A DNA stretch of 64,000 nucleotides. It comes from Luzula sylvatica (lineage: Eukaryota > Streptophyta > Magnoliopsida > Poales > Juncaceae). The DNA is taken from the NCBI GenBank assembly GCA_946800325.1, contig OX326956.1:75279087-75343086 (forward strand), given 5' to 3'. The notes beneath the pieces are model-generated. The model was not told the DNA's origin. It worked only from the letters and a program-made list of their open reading frames with translations, and searched no databases. The translations under genes were made by a program, and so were the position numbers. Position 1 is the stretch's first letter. Each line of letters begins with the position of its first letter. This document shows, in pieces, positions 49,480 through 63,779 of this stretch.

Positions 49480-50930
49480 GTTATGTAACAAAGGATACGA
49501 TACAAATGATCTAAAAACATGTTATTTGAACTCCACAACGCGTTGAAATCATGTTTTGAATCGAAAAACAAACTTTCTTAGTGTTTGCGAAATTTGGTGA
49601 AAAGTTATGTAGTAAAAGATACGATACAAATGATCTAAAAACATGTTATTTGAACTCCTCAAAGCGTTAAAATCTTGTTTTGAATCAAATAACAAACTTT
49701 CTTAGTGTTTGTGAAATTTGGTGAAAAGTTATGTACTAAAAGATACGATACAAATGATCTAAAAACATGTTATTTGAACTCCTCAAAGCGTTCAAATCTT
49801 GTTTTGAATCGAAAAACAAACTTTCTTAGTGTTTGTGAAATTTGGTGAAAAGTTATGTACTAAAAGATACGATACAAATGATCTAAAAACACGTTATTTG
49901 AACTCCTCAAAGCGTTAAAATCTGGTTTTGAATCGAAAAACAAACTTTCTTAGTGTTTGTGAACTTTGGTGAAAAGTTATGTACTAAAAGATATGATACA
50001 AATGATCTAAAAACATGTTATTTGAACTCCTCAAAGCGTTAAAATCTTGTTTTGAATCGAAAAACAAACTTTCTTAGTGTTTGTGAAATTTAGTGAAAAG
50101 TTATGTAGTAATAGATACAATACAAATAATCTAAAAACATGTTATTTGAACTCCTCAAAGCGTTCAAATCTTGTTTTGAATCGAAAAACAAACTTTCTTA
50201 GTGTTTGTGAAATTTGGTGAAAAGTTATGTACTAAAAGATACGATACAAATGATCAAAAAACATGTTATTTGAACTCCTCAAAGCGTTAAAATCTGGTTT
50301 TGAATCGAAAAACAAACTTTCTTAGTGTTTGTGAAATTTGGTGAAAAGTTATGTACTAAAAGATAGGATACAAATGATCTAAAAACATGTTATTTGAACT
50401 CCACAACGCGTTAAAATCTTGTTTTGAATCGAAAAACAAACTTTCTTAGTGTCTGTGAAATTTGGTGAAAAATTATGTAGTAAAAGATACGATACAAATG
50501 ATCTTAAAAAATGTTGTTTGAACTCCTCAAAGCGTTAAAATCTTGTTTTGAATCGAAAAACAAACTTTCTTAGTGTTTGTGAAATTTGGTGAAAAGTTAT
50601 GTACTAATAGATACGATACAAATGATCTAAAAACACGTTATTTGAACTCCTCAAAGCGTTAAAATCTAGTTTTGAATCGAAAAACAAACTTTCTTAGTGT
50701 TTGTGAAATTTGGTGAAAAGTTATGTAATAAAAGATACGATACAAATGATCTAAAAACATGTTATTTGAACTCCACAACGCGTTGAAATCATGTTTTGAA
50801 TCGAAAAACAAACTTTCTTAGTGTTTGCGAAATTTGGTGAAAAGTTATGTAGTAAAAGATACGATACAAATGATCTAAAAACATGTTATTTGAACTCCTC
50901 AAAGCGTTCAAATCTTGTTTTGAATCGAAA
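49480..50930. repeat. Third partial copy of an array segment
   Basis: Monomers here repeat those of about 34850-36300 at an offset of 14632 bp (118 monomers). They start from the ATGTAACAAAGG marker and run through the GATACAATACAAATAATC and GATAGGATAC variants. This shows the same segment was copied more than once. Confidence 0.7.
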
Positions 50931-53900
50931 AACAAACTTTCTTAGTGTTTGTGAAATTTGGTGAAAAGTTATGTACTAAAAGATACGATACAAATGATCT
51001 AAAAACATGTTATTTGAACTACTCAAAGCGTTAAAATCTTGTTTTGAATCGAAAAACAAACTTTCTTAGTGTTTGCGAAATTTGGTGAAAAGTTATGTAC
51101 TAAAAGATACGATACAAATGATCTAAAAACACGTTATTTGAACTCCTCAAAGCGTTAAAATCTAGTTTTGAATCGAAAAACAAACTTTCTTAGTGTTTGT
51201 GAAATTTGGTGAAAAGTTATGTACTAAAAGATACGATACAAATGATCTAAAAACATGTTATTTGAACTCCACAACGCGTTAAAATCTTGTTTTGAATCGA
51301 AAAACAAACTTTCTTAGTGTCTGCGAAATTTGGTGAAAAATTATGTATTAAAAGATACGATACAAATGATCTTAAAAAATGTTGTTTGAACTCCTCAAAG
51401 CGTTAAAATCTTGTTTTGAATCGAAAAACAAACTTTCTTAGTGTTTGTGAAATTTGGTGAAAAGTTATGTACTAATAGATACGATACAAATGATCTAAAA
51501 ACACGTTATTTGAACTCCTCAAAGCGTTAAAATCTAGTTTTGAATCGAAAAACAAACTTTCTTAGTGTTTGTGAAATTTGGTGAAAAGTTATGTACTAAA
51601 AGGTACGATACAAATGATCTAAAAACATGTTATTTGAACTCCACAACGCGTTAAAATCTTGTTTTGAATCGCAAAACAAACTTTCTTAGTGTTTGTGAAA
51701 TTTGGTGAAAAGTTATGTAGTAAAAGATACGATACAAATGATCAAAAAACATGTTATTTGAACTTCTCAAAGCGTTAAAATCTTGTTTTGAATCGAAAAA
51801 CAAACTTTCTTAGTGTGTGTGAAATTTGGTGAAAAGTTATGTACTAAAAGATACGATACAAATGATCTAAAAACATGTTATTTGAACTCCACAAAGCGTT
51901 AAAATCTTGTTTTGAATCGAAAAACAAACTTTCTTAGTGTTTGCGAAATTTGGTGAAAAGTTATGTACTATTAGATACGATACAAATGATCTAAAAACAC
52001 GTTGTTTGAACTCCTCAAAGCGTTAAAATCTAGTTTTGAATCGAAAAACAAACTTTCTTAGTGTTTGTGAAATTTGGTGAAAAGTTATGTAATAAAGGAT
52101 ACGATACAAATGATCTAAAAACATGTTATTTGAACTCCACAACGCGTTGAAATCATGTTTTGAATCGAAAAACAAACTTTCTTAGTGTTTGCGAAATTTG
52201 GTGAAAAGTTATGTAGTAAAAGATACGATACAAATGATCTAAAAACATGTTATTTGAACTCCTCAAAGCGTTAAAATCTTGTTTTGAATCAAATAACAAA
52301 CTTTCTTAGTGTTTGTGAAATTTGGTGAAAAGTTATGTACTAAAAGATACGATACAAATGATCTAAAAACATGTTATTTGAACTCCTCAAAGCGTTAAAA
52401 TCTTGTTTTGAATCGAAAAACAAACTTTCTTAGTGTTTGCGAATTTTGGTGAAAAGTTATGTACTAAAAGATACGATACAAATGATCTAAAAACACGTTA
52501 TTTGAACTCCTCAAAGCGTTAAAATCTAGTTTTGAATCGAAAAACAAACTTTCTTAGTGTTTGTGAAATTTGGTGAAAAATTATGTAGTAAAAGATACGA
52601 TACAAATGATCTTAAAAAATCTTGTTTGAACTCCTCAAAGCGTTAAAATCTTGTTTTGAATCGAAAAACAAACTTTCTTAGTGTTTGTGAAATTTGGTGA
52701 AAAGTTATGTACTAATATATACGATACAAATGATCTAAAAACACGTTATTTGAACTCCTCAAAGCGTTAATATCTAGTTTTGAATCGGAAAACAAACTTT
52801 CTTAGTGTTTGTGAAATTTGGTGAAAAGTTATGTACTAAAAGATACGATACAAATGATCTAAAAACATGTTATTTGAACTCCACAAAGCGTTAAAATCTT
52901 GTTTTGAATCGAAAAACAAACTTTCTTAGTGTTTGCGAAATTTGGTGAAAAGTTATGTAGTAAACGATACGATACAAATGATCTAAAAACATCTTATTTG
53001 AACTCCTCAAAACGTTCAAATCTGGTTTTGAATCGAAAAAAAAACTTTCTTAGTGTTTGTGAAATTTGGTGAAAAGTTATGTACTAAAAGATACGATACA
53101 AATGATCTAAAAACACGTTATTTGAACTCCTCAAAGCGTTAAAATCTGGTTTTGAATCGAAAAACAAACTTTCTAAGTGTTTGCGAAATTTGGTGAAAAG
53201 TTATGTAGTAAAAGATACGATACAAATGATCTAAAAACATGTTATTTGAACTCCACAAAGCGTTAAAATCTTGTTTTGAATCGAAAAACAAACTTTCTTA
53301 GTGTTTGCGAAATTTGGTGAAAAGTTATGTAGTAAACGATACGATACAAATGATCTAAAAACATGTTATTTGAACTCCTCAAAGCGTTCAAATCTTGTTT
53401 TGAATCGAAAAACAGACTTTCTTAGTGTTTGTGAAATTTGGTGAAAAGTTATGTACTAAAAGATACGATACAAATGATCTAAAAACACGTTATTTGAACT
53501 CCTCAAAGCGTTAAAATCTGGTTTTGAATCGAAAAACAAACTTTCTTAGTGTTTGTGAACTTTGGTGAAAAGTTATGTAGTAAAAGATATGATACAAATG
53601 ATCTAAAAACATGTTATTTGAACTCCTCAAAGCGTTAAAATCTTGTTTTGAATCGAAAAACAAACTTTCTTAGTGTTTGTGAAATTTGGTGAAAAGTTAT
53701 GTAGTAATAGATACAATACAAATAATCTAAAAACATGTTATTTGAACTCCTCAAAGCGTTCAAATCTTGTTTTGAATCGAAAAACAAACTTTCTTAGTGT
53801 TTGTGAAATTTGGTGAAAAGTTATGTACTAAAAGATACGATACAAATGATCAAAAAACATGTTATTTGAACTCCTCAAAGCGTTAAAATCTGGTTTTGAA

Positions 53901-56900
53901 TCGAAAAACAAACTTTCTTAGTGTGTGTGAAATTTGGTGAAAAGTTATGTACTAAAAGATACGATACAAATGATCTAAAAACATGTTATTTGAACTCCAC
54001 TATGCGTTAAAATCTTGTTTTGAATCGAAAAACAAACTTTCTTAGTGTCTGTGAAATTTGGTGAAAAATTATGTAGTAAAAGATACGATACAAATGATCT
54101 AAAAACACGTTATTTGAACTCCTCAAAGCGTTAAAATCTTGTTTTGAATCGAAAAACAAACTTTCTTAGTGTTTGTGAAATTTGGTGAAAAGTTATGTAA
54201 TAAAAGATACGATACAAATGATCTAAAAACATGTTATTTGAACTCCACAACGCGTTAAAATCATGTTTTGAATCGAAAAACAAACTTTCTTAGTGTTTGC
54301 GAAATTTGGTGAAAAGTTATGTAGTAAACGATACGATACAAATGATCTAAAAACATGTTATTTGAACTCCTCAAAGCGTTAAAATCTTGTTTTGAATCAA
54401 ATAACAAACTTTCTTAGTGTTTGTGAAATTTGGTGAAAAGTTATGTACTAAAAGATACGATACAAATGATCTAAAAACATGTTATTTGAACTCCTCAAAG
54501 CGTTAAAATCTTGTTTTGAATCGAAAAACAAACTTTCTTAGTGTTTGCGAAATTTGGTGAAAAGTTATGTACTAAAAGATACGATACAAATGATCTAAAA
54601 ACACGTTATTTGAACTCCTCAAAGCGTTAAAATTTTGTTTTGAATCGAAAAACAAACTTTCTTAGTGTTTGCGAAATTTGGTGAAAAGTTATGTACTAAA
54701 AGATACGATACAAATGATCTGAAAACATGTTATTTGAACTCCACAACGCGTTAAAATCTTGTTTTGAATCGAAAAACAAACTTTCTTAGTGTCTGTGAAA
54801 TTTCGTGAAAAATTATGTAATAAAAGATACGATACAAATGATCTTAAAAAATGTTGTTTGAACTCCTCAAAGCGTTAAAATCTTGTTTTGAATCGAAAAA
54901 GAAACTTTCTTAGTGTTTGTGAAATTTGGTGAAAAGTTATGTACTAATAGATACGATACAAATGATCTAAAAACACGTTATTTGAACTCCTCAAAGCGTT
55001 AAAATCTAGTTTTGAATCGAAAAACAAACTTTCTTAGTGTTTGTGAAATTTGGTGAAAAGTTATGTACTAATATATACGATACAAATGATCTAAAAACAC
55101 GTTATTTGAACTCCTCAAAGCGTTAAAATCTAGTTTTGAATCGAAAAACAAACTTTCTTAGTGTTTGTGAAATTTGGTGAAAAGTTATGTACTAAAAGAT
55201 ACGATACAAATGATCTAAAAACATGTTATTTGAACTCCACAAAGCGTTAAAATCTTGTTTTGAATCGAAAAACAAACTTTCTTAGTGTTTGCGAAATTTG
55301 GTGAAAAGTTATGTAGTAAACGATACGATACAAATGATCTAAAAACATGTTATTTGAACTCCTCAAAGCGTTAAAATCTGGTTTTGAATCGAAAAACAAA
55401 CTTTCTTAGTGTTTGTGAAATTTGGTGAAAAGTTATGTAGTAAAAGATACGATACAAATGATCTAAAAACATGTTATTTGAACTCCACAAAGCGTTAAAA
55501 TCTTGTTTTGAATCGAAAAACAAACTTTCTTAGTGTTTGCGAAATTTGGTGAAAAGTTATGTAGTAAACGATACGATACAAATGATCTAAAAACATGTTA
55601 TTTGAACTCCTCAAAGCGTTCAAATCTTGTTTTGAATCGAAAAACAAACTTTCTTAGTGTTTGTGAAATTTGGTGAAAAGTTATGTACTAAAAGATACGA
55701 TACAAATGATCTAAAAACACGTTATTTGAACTCCTCAAAGCGTTAAAATCTGGTTTTGAATCGAAAAACAAACTTTCTTAGTGTTTGTGAAATTTGGTGA
55801 AAAGTTATGTAGTAAAAGATACGATACAAATGATCTAAAAACATGTTATTTGAACTCCACAAAGCGTTAAAATCTTGTTTTGAATCGAAAAACAAACTTT
55901 CTTAGTGTTTGCGAAATTTGGTGAAAAGTTATGTAGTAAACGATACGATACAAATGATCTAAAAACATGTTATTTGAACTCCTCAAAGCGTTCAAATCTT
56001 GTTTTGAATCGAAAAACAAACTTTCTTAGTGTTTGTGAAATTTGGTGAAAAGTTATGTACTAAAAGATACGATACAAATGATCTAAAAACACGTTATTTG
56101 AACTCCTCAAAGCGTTACAATCTGGTTTTTAATCGAAAAACAAACTTTCTTAGTGTTTGTGAACTTTGGTGAAAAGTTATGTACCAAAAGATATGATACA
56201 AATGATCTAAAAACATGTTATTTGAACTCCTCAAAGCGTTAAAATCTTGTTTTGAATCGAAAAACAAACTTTCTTAGTGTTTGTGAAATTTGGTGAAAAG
56301 TTATGTAGTAATAGATACAATACAAATAATCTAAAAACATGTTATTTGAACTCCTCAAAGCGTTAAAATCTGGTTTTGAATCGAAAAACAAACTTTCTTA
56401 GTGTTTGTGAACTTTGGTGAAAAGTTATGTACTAAAAGATATGATACAAATGATCTAAAAACATGTTATTTGAACTCCTCAAAGCGTTAAAATCTTGTTT
56501 TGAATCGAAAAACAAACTTTCTTAGTGTTTGTGAAATTTGGTGAAAAGTTATGTAGTAATAGATACAATACAAATAATCTAAAAACATGTTATTTGAACT
56601 CCTCAAAGCGTTCAAATCTTGTTTTGAATCGAAAAACAAACTTTCTTAGTGTTTGTGAAATTTGGTGAAAAGTTATGTACTAAAAGATACGATACAAATG
56701 ATCAAAAAACATGTTATTTGAACTCCTCAAAGCGTTAAAATCTGGTTTTGAATCGAAAAACAAACTTTCTTAGTGTTTGTGAAATTTGGTGAAAAGTTAT
56801 GTAGTAAAAGATAGGATACAAATGATCTAAAAACATGTTATTTGAACTCCACAACGCGTTAAAATCTTGTTTTGAATCGAAAAACAAACTTTCTTAGTGT

Positions 56901-58174
56901 CTGTGAAATTTGGTGAAAAATTATGTAGTAAAAGATACGATACAAATGATCTTAAAAAATGTTGTTTGAACTCCTCAAAGCGTTAAAATCTTGTTTTGAA
57001 TCGAAAAACAAACTTTCTTAGTGTTTGTGAAATTTGGTGAAAAGTTATGTACTAATAGATACGATACAAATGATCTAAAAACACGTTATTTGAACTCCTC
57101 AAAGCGTTAAAATCTAGTTTTGAATCGAAAAACAAACTTTCTTAGTGTTTGTGAAATTTGGTGAAAAGTTATGTAATAAAAGATACGATACAAATGATCT
57201 AAAAACATGTTATTTGAACTCCACAACGCGTTGAAATCATGTTTTGAATCGAAAAACAAACTTTCTTAGTGTTTGCGAAATTTGGTGAAAAGTTATGTAG
57301 TAAAAGATACGATACAAATGATCTGAAAACATGTTATTTGAACTCCTCAAAGCGTTAAAATCTTGTTTTGAATCGAAAAACAAACTTTCTTAGTGTTTGT
57401 GAAATTTGGTGAAAAGTTATGTAGTAAAAGATACGATACAAATGATCTAAAAACATGTTATTTGAACTCCTCAAAGCGTTAAAATCTTGTTTTGAATCGA
57501 AAAACAAACTTTCTTAGAGTTTGTGAAATTTGGTGAAAAGTTATGTACTAAAAGATACGATACAAATGTTCTAAAAACATGTTATTTGAACTCCTCAAAG
57601 CGTTAAAATCTTGTTTTGAATCGAAAAACAAACTTTCTTAGTGTTTGCGAAATTTGGTGAAAAGTTATGTACTAAAAGATACGATACAAATGATCTAAAA
57701 ACACGTTATTTGAACTCCTCAAAGCGTTAAAATCTAGTTTTGAATCGAAAAACAAACTTTCTTAGTGTTTGTGAAATTTGGTGAAAAGTTATGTACTAAA
57801 AGATACGATACAAATGATCTAAAAACATGTTATTTGAACTCCACAACGCGTTAAAATCTTGTTTTGAATCGAAAAACAAACTTTCTTAGTGTTTGTGAAC
57901 TTTGGTGAAAAATTATGTACTAAAAGATATGATACAAATGATCTAAAAACATGTTATTTGAACTCCTCAAAGCGTTAAAATCTTGTTTTGAATCGAAAAA
58001 CAAACTTTCTTAGTGTTTGTGAAATTTGGTGAAAAGTTATGTAGTAATAGATACAATACAAATAATCTAAAAACATGTTATTTGAACTCCTCAAAGCGTT
58101 AAAATCTTGTTTTGAATCGAAAAACAAACTTTCTTAGTGTTTGTGAAATTTGGTGAAAAGTTATGTAATAAAAG

Positions 58175-61100
58175 ATACGATACAAATGATCTAAAAACAT
58201 GTTATTTGAACTCCACAACGCGTTAAAATCATGTTTTGAATCGAAAAACAAACTTTCTTAGTGTTTGCGAAATTTGGTGAAAAGTTATGTAGTAAACGAT
58301 ACGATACAAATGATCTAAAAACATGTTATTTGAACTCCTCAAAGCGTTAAAATCTTGTTTTGAATCAAATAACAAACTTTCTTAGTGTTTGTGAAATTTG
58401 GTGAAAAGTTATGTACTAAAAGATACGATACAAATGATCTAAAAACATGTTATTTGAACTCCTCAAAGCGTTAAAATCTTGTTTTGAATCGAAAAACAAA
58501 CTTTCTTAGTGTTTGCGAAATTTGGTGAAAAGTTATGTACTAAAAGATACGATACAAATGATCTAAAAACACGTTATTTGAACTCCTCAAAGCGTTAAAA
58601 TCTTGTTTTGAATCGAAAAACAAACTTTCTTAGTGTTTGCGAAATTTGGTGAAAAGTTATGTACTAAAAGATACGATACAAATGATCTGAAAACATGTTA
58701 TTTGAACTCCACAACGCGTTAAAATCTTGTTTTGAATCGAAAAACAAACTTTCTTAGTGTCTGTGAAATTTGGTGAAAAATTATGTAGTAAAAGATACGA
58801 TACAAATGATCTTAAAAAATGTTGTTTGAACTCCTCAAAGCGTTAAAATCTTGTTTTGAATCGAAAAACAAACTTTCTTAGTGTTTGTGAAATTTGGTGA
58901 AAAGTTATGTACTAATAGATACGATACAAATGATCTAAAAACACGTTATTTGAACTTCTCAAAGCGTTAAAATCTAGTTTTGAATCGAAAAACAAACTTT
59001 CTTAGTGTTTGTGAAATTTGGTGAAAAGTTATGTACTAAAAGATACGATACAAATGATCTAAAAACATGTTATTTGAACTCCACAACGCGTTAAAATCTT
59101 GTTTTGAATCGAAAAACAAACTTTCTTAGTGTTTGTGAAATTTGGTGAAAAGTTATGTAGTAAAAGATACGATACAAATGATCAAAAAACATGTTATTTG
59201 AACTTCTCAAAGCGTTAAAATCTTGTTTTGAATCGAAAAACAAACTTTCTTAGTGTGTGTGAAATTTGGTGAAAAGTTATGTACTAAAAGATACGATACA
59301 AATGATCTAAAAACATGTTATTTGAACTCCACAAAGCGTTAAAATCTTGTTTTGAATCGAAAAACAAACTTTCTTAGTGTTTGTGAAATTTGGTGAAAAG
59401 TTATGTAGTAAACGATACGATACAAATGATCTAAAAACATGTTATTTGAACTCCTCAAAGCGTTCAAATCTTGTTTTGAATCGAAAAACAAACTTTCTTA
59501 GTGTTTGTGAAATTTGGTGAAAAGTTATGTACTAAAAGATACGATACAAATGATCTAAAAACACGTTATTTGAACTCCTCAAAGCGTTAAAATCTGGTTT
59601 TGAATCGAAAAACAAACTTTCTTAGTGTTTGTGAACTTTGGTGAAAAGTTATGTACTAAAAGATACGATACAAATGATCAAAAAACATGTTATTTGAACT
59701 CCTCAAAGCGTTAAAATCTGGTTTTGAATCGAAAAACAAACTTTCTTAGTGTTTGTGAAATTTGGTGAAAAGTTATGTACTAAAAGATAGGATACAAATG
59801 ATCTAAAAACATGTTATTTGAACTCCACAACGCGTTAAAATCTTGTTTTGAATCGAAAAACAAACTTTCTTAGTGTCTGTGAAATTTGGTGAAAAATTAT
59901 GTAGTAAAAGATACGATACAAATGATCTTAAAAAATGTTGTTTGAACTCCTCAAAGCGTTAAAATCTTGTTTTGAATCGAAAAACAAACTTTCTTAGTGT
60001 TTGCGAAATTTGGTGAAAAGTTATGTACTAATAGATACGATACAAATGATCTAAAAACATGTTATTTGAACTCCACAACGCGTTAAAATCATGTTTTGAA
60101 TCGAAAAACAAACTTTCTTAGTGTTTGCGAAATTTGGTGAAAAGTTATGTAGTAAACGATACGATACAAATGATCTAAAAACATGTTATTTGAACTCCTC
60201 AAAGCGTTAAAATCTTGTTTTGAATCAAATAACAAACTTTCTTAGTGTTTGTGAAATTTGGTGAAAAGTTATGTACTAAAAGATACGATACAAATGATCT
60301 AAAAACATGTTATTTGAACTCCTCAAAGCGTTAAAATCTTGTTTTGAATCGAAAAACAAACTTTCTTAGTGTTTGCGAAATTTGGTGAAAAGTTATGTAC
60401 TAAAAGATACGATACAAATGATCTAAAAACACGTTATTTGAACTCCTCAAAGCGTTAAAATCTTGTTTTGAATCGAAAAACAAACTTTCTTAGTGTTTGC
60501 GAAATTTGGTGAAAACTTATGTACTAAAAGATACGATACAAATGATCTGAAAACATGTTATTTGAACTCCACAACGCGTTAAAATCTTGTTTTGAATCGA
60601 AAAACAAACTTTCTTAGTGTCTGTGAAATTTGGTGAAAAATTATGTAGTAAAAGATACGATACAAATGATCTTAAAAAATGTTGTTTGAACTCCTCAAAG
60701 CGTTAAAATCTTGTTTTGAATCGAAAAACAAACTTTCTTAGTGTTTGTGAAATTTGGTGAAAAGTTATGTACTAATAGATACGATACAAATGATCTAAAA
60801 ACACGTTATTTGAACTCCTCAAAGCGTTAAAATCTAGTTTTGAATCGAAAAACAAACTTTCTTAGTGTTTGTGAAATTTGGTGAAAAGTTATGTACTAAA
60901 AGATACGATACAAATGATCTAAAAACATGTTATTTGAACTCCACAACGCGTTAAAATCTTGTTTTGAATCGAAAAACAAACTTTCTTAGTGTTTGTGAAA
61001 TTTGGTGAAAAGTTATGTAGTAAAAGATACGATACAAATGATCAAAAAACATGTTATTTGAACTTCTCAAAGCGTTAAAATCTTGTTTTGAATCGAAAAA

Positions 61101-63779
61101 CAAACTTTCTTAGTGTGTGTGAAATTTGGTGAAAAGTTATGTACTAAAAGATACGATACAAATGATCTAAAAACATGTTATTTGAACTCCACAAAGCGTT
61201 AAAATCTTGTTTTGAATCGAAAAACAAACTTTCTTAGTGTTTGTGAAATTTGGTGAAAAGTTATGTAGTAAACGATACGATACAAATGATCTAAAAACAT
61301 GTTATTTGAACTCCTCAAAGCGTTCAAATCTTGTTTTGAATCGAAAAACAAACTTTCTTAGTGTTTGTGAAATTTGGTGAAAAGTTATGTACTAAAAGAT
61401 ACGATACAAATGATCTAAAAACACGTTATTTGAACTCCTCAAAGCGTTAAAATCTGGTTTTGAATCGAAAAACAAACTTTCTTAGTGTTTGTGAACTTTG
61501 GTGAAAAGTTATGTACTAAAAGATACGATACAAATGATCAAAAAACATGTTATTTGAACTCCTCAAAGCGTTAAAATCTGGTTTTGAATCGAAAAACAAA
61601 CTTTCTTAGTGTTTGTGAAATTTGGTGAAAAGTTATGTACTAAAAGATAGGATACAAATGATCTAAAAACATGTTATTTGAACTCCACAACGCGTTAAAA
61701 TCTTGTTTTGAATCGAAAAACAAACTTTCTTAGTGTCTGTGAAATTTGGTGAAAAATTATGTAGTAAAAGATACGATACAAATGATCTTAAAAAATGTTG
61801 TTTGAACTCCTCAAAGCGTTAAAATCTTGTTTTGAATCGAAAAACAAACTTTCTTAGTGTTTGCGAAATTTGGTGAAAAGTTATGTACTAATAGATACGA
61901 TACAAATGATCTAAAAACATGTTATTTGAACTCCACAACGCGTTAAAATCATGTTTTGAATCGAAAAACAAACTTTCTTAGTGTTTGCGAAATTTGGTGA
62001 AAAGTTATGTAGTAAACGATACGATACAAATGATCTAAAAACATGTTATTTGAACTCCTCAAAGCGTTAAAATCTTGTTTTGAATCAAATAACAAACTTT
62101 CTTAGTGTTTGTGAAATTTGGTGAAAAGTTATGTACTAAAAGATACGATACAAATGATCTAAAAACATGTTATTTGAACTCCTCAAAGCGTTAAAATCTT
62201 GTTTTGAATCGAAAAACAAACTTTCTTAGTGTTTGCGAAATTTGGTGAAAAGTTATGTACTAAAAGATACGATACAAATGATCTAAAAACACGTTATTTG
62301 AACTCCTCAAAGCGTTAAAATCTTGTTTTGAATCGAAAAACAAACTTTCTTAGTGTTTGCGAAATTTGGTGAAAAGTTATGTACTAAAAGATACGATACA
62401 AATGATCTGAAAACATGTTATTTGAACTCCACAACGCGTTATAATCTTGTTTTGAATCGAAAAACAAACTTTCTTAGTGTCTGTGAAATTTGGTGAAAAA
62501 TTATGTAGTAAAAGATACGATACAAATGATCTTAAAAAATGTTGTTTGAACTCCTCAAAGCGTTAAAATCTTGTTTTGAATCGAAAAACAAACTTTCTTA
62601 GTGTTTGTGAAATTTGGTGAAAAGTTATGTACTAATAGATACGATACAAATGATCTAAAAACACGTTATTTGAACTCCTCAAAGCGTTAAAATCTAGTTT
62701 TGAATCGAAAAACAAACTTTCTTAGTGTTTGTGAAATTTGGTGAAAAGTTATGTACTAAAAGATACGATACAAATGATCTAAAAACATGTTATTTGAACT
62801 CCACAACGCGTTAAAATCTTGTTTTGAATCGAAAAACAAACTTTCTTAGTGTTTGTGAAATTTGGTGAAAAGTTATGTAGTAAAAGATACGATACAAATG
62901 ATCAAAAAACATGTTATTTGAACTTCTCAAAGCGTTAAAATCTTGTTTTGAATCGAAAAACAAACTTTCTTAGTGTGTGTGAAATTTGGTGAAAAGTTAT
63001 GTACTAAAAGATACGATACAAATGATCTAAAAACATGTTATTTGAACTCCACAAAGCGTTAAAATCTTGTTTTGAATCGAAAAACAAACTTTCTTAGTGT
63101 TTGTGAAATTTGGTGAAAAGTTATGTAGTAAACGATACGATACAAATGATCTAAAAACATGTTATTTGAACTCCTCAAAGCGTTCAAATCTTGTTTTGAA
63201 TCGAAAAACAAACTTTCTTAGTGTTTGTGAAATTTGGTGAAAAGTTATGTACTAAAAGATACGATACAAATGATCTAAAAACACGTTATTTGAACTCCTC
63301 AAAGCGTTAAAATCTGGTTTTGAATCGAAAAACAAACTTTCTTAGTGTTTGTGAACTTTGGTGAAAAGTTATGTACTAAAAGATACGATACAAATGATCA
63401 AAAAACATGTTATTTGAACTCCTCAAAGCGTTAAAATCTGGTTTTGAATCGAAAAACAAACTTTCTTAGTGTTTGTGAAATTTGGTGAAAAGTTATGTAC
63501 TAAAAGATAGGATACAAATGATCTAAAAACATGTTATTTGAACTCCACAACGCGTTAAAATCTTGTTTTGAATCGAAAAACAAACTTTCTTAGTGTCTGT
63601 GAAATTTGGTGAAAAATTATGTAGTAAAAGATACGATACAAATGATCTTAAAAAATGTTGTTTGAACTCCTCAAAGCGTTAAAATCTTGTTTTGAATCGA
63701 AAAACAAACTTTCTTAGTGTTTGCGAAATTTGGTGAAAAGTTATGTACTAATAGATACGATACAAATGATCTAAAAACA
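58175..63779. repeat. 15-monomer (1860-bp) higher-order repeat, three copies
   Basis: The variant order repeats with a period of 1860 bp. The AAAATTATG/CTTAAAAAATG monomer is at 58811, 60671 and 62531, and again at 59927, 61787 and 63647. Only single-base differences were found, for example GAAAACTTATG near 60512, CGTTATAATC near 62441 and GAACTTCTC near 58954. The total of about 5605 bp is just over three units, after which monomer order changes. Confidence 0.93.
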
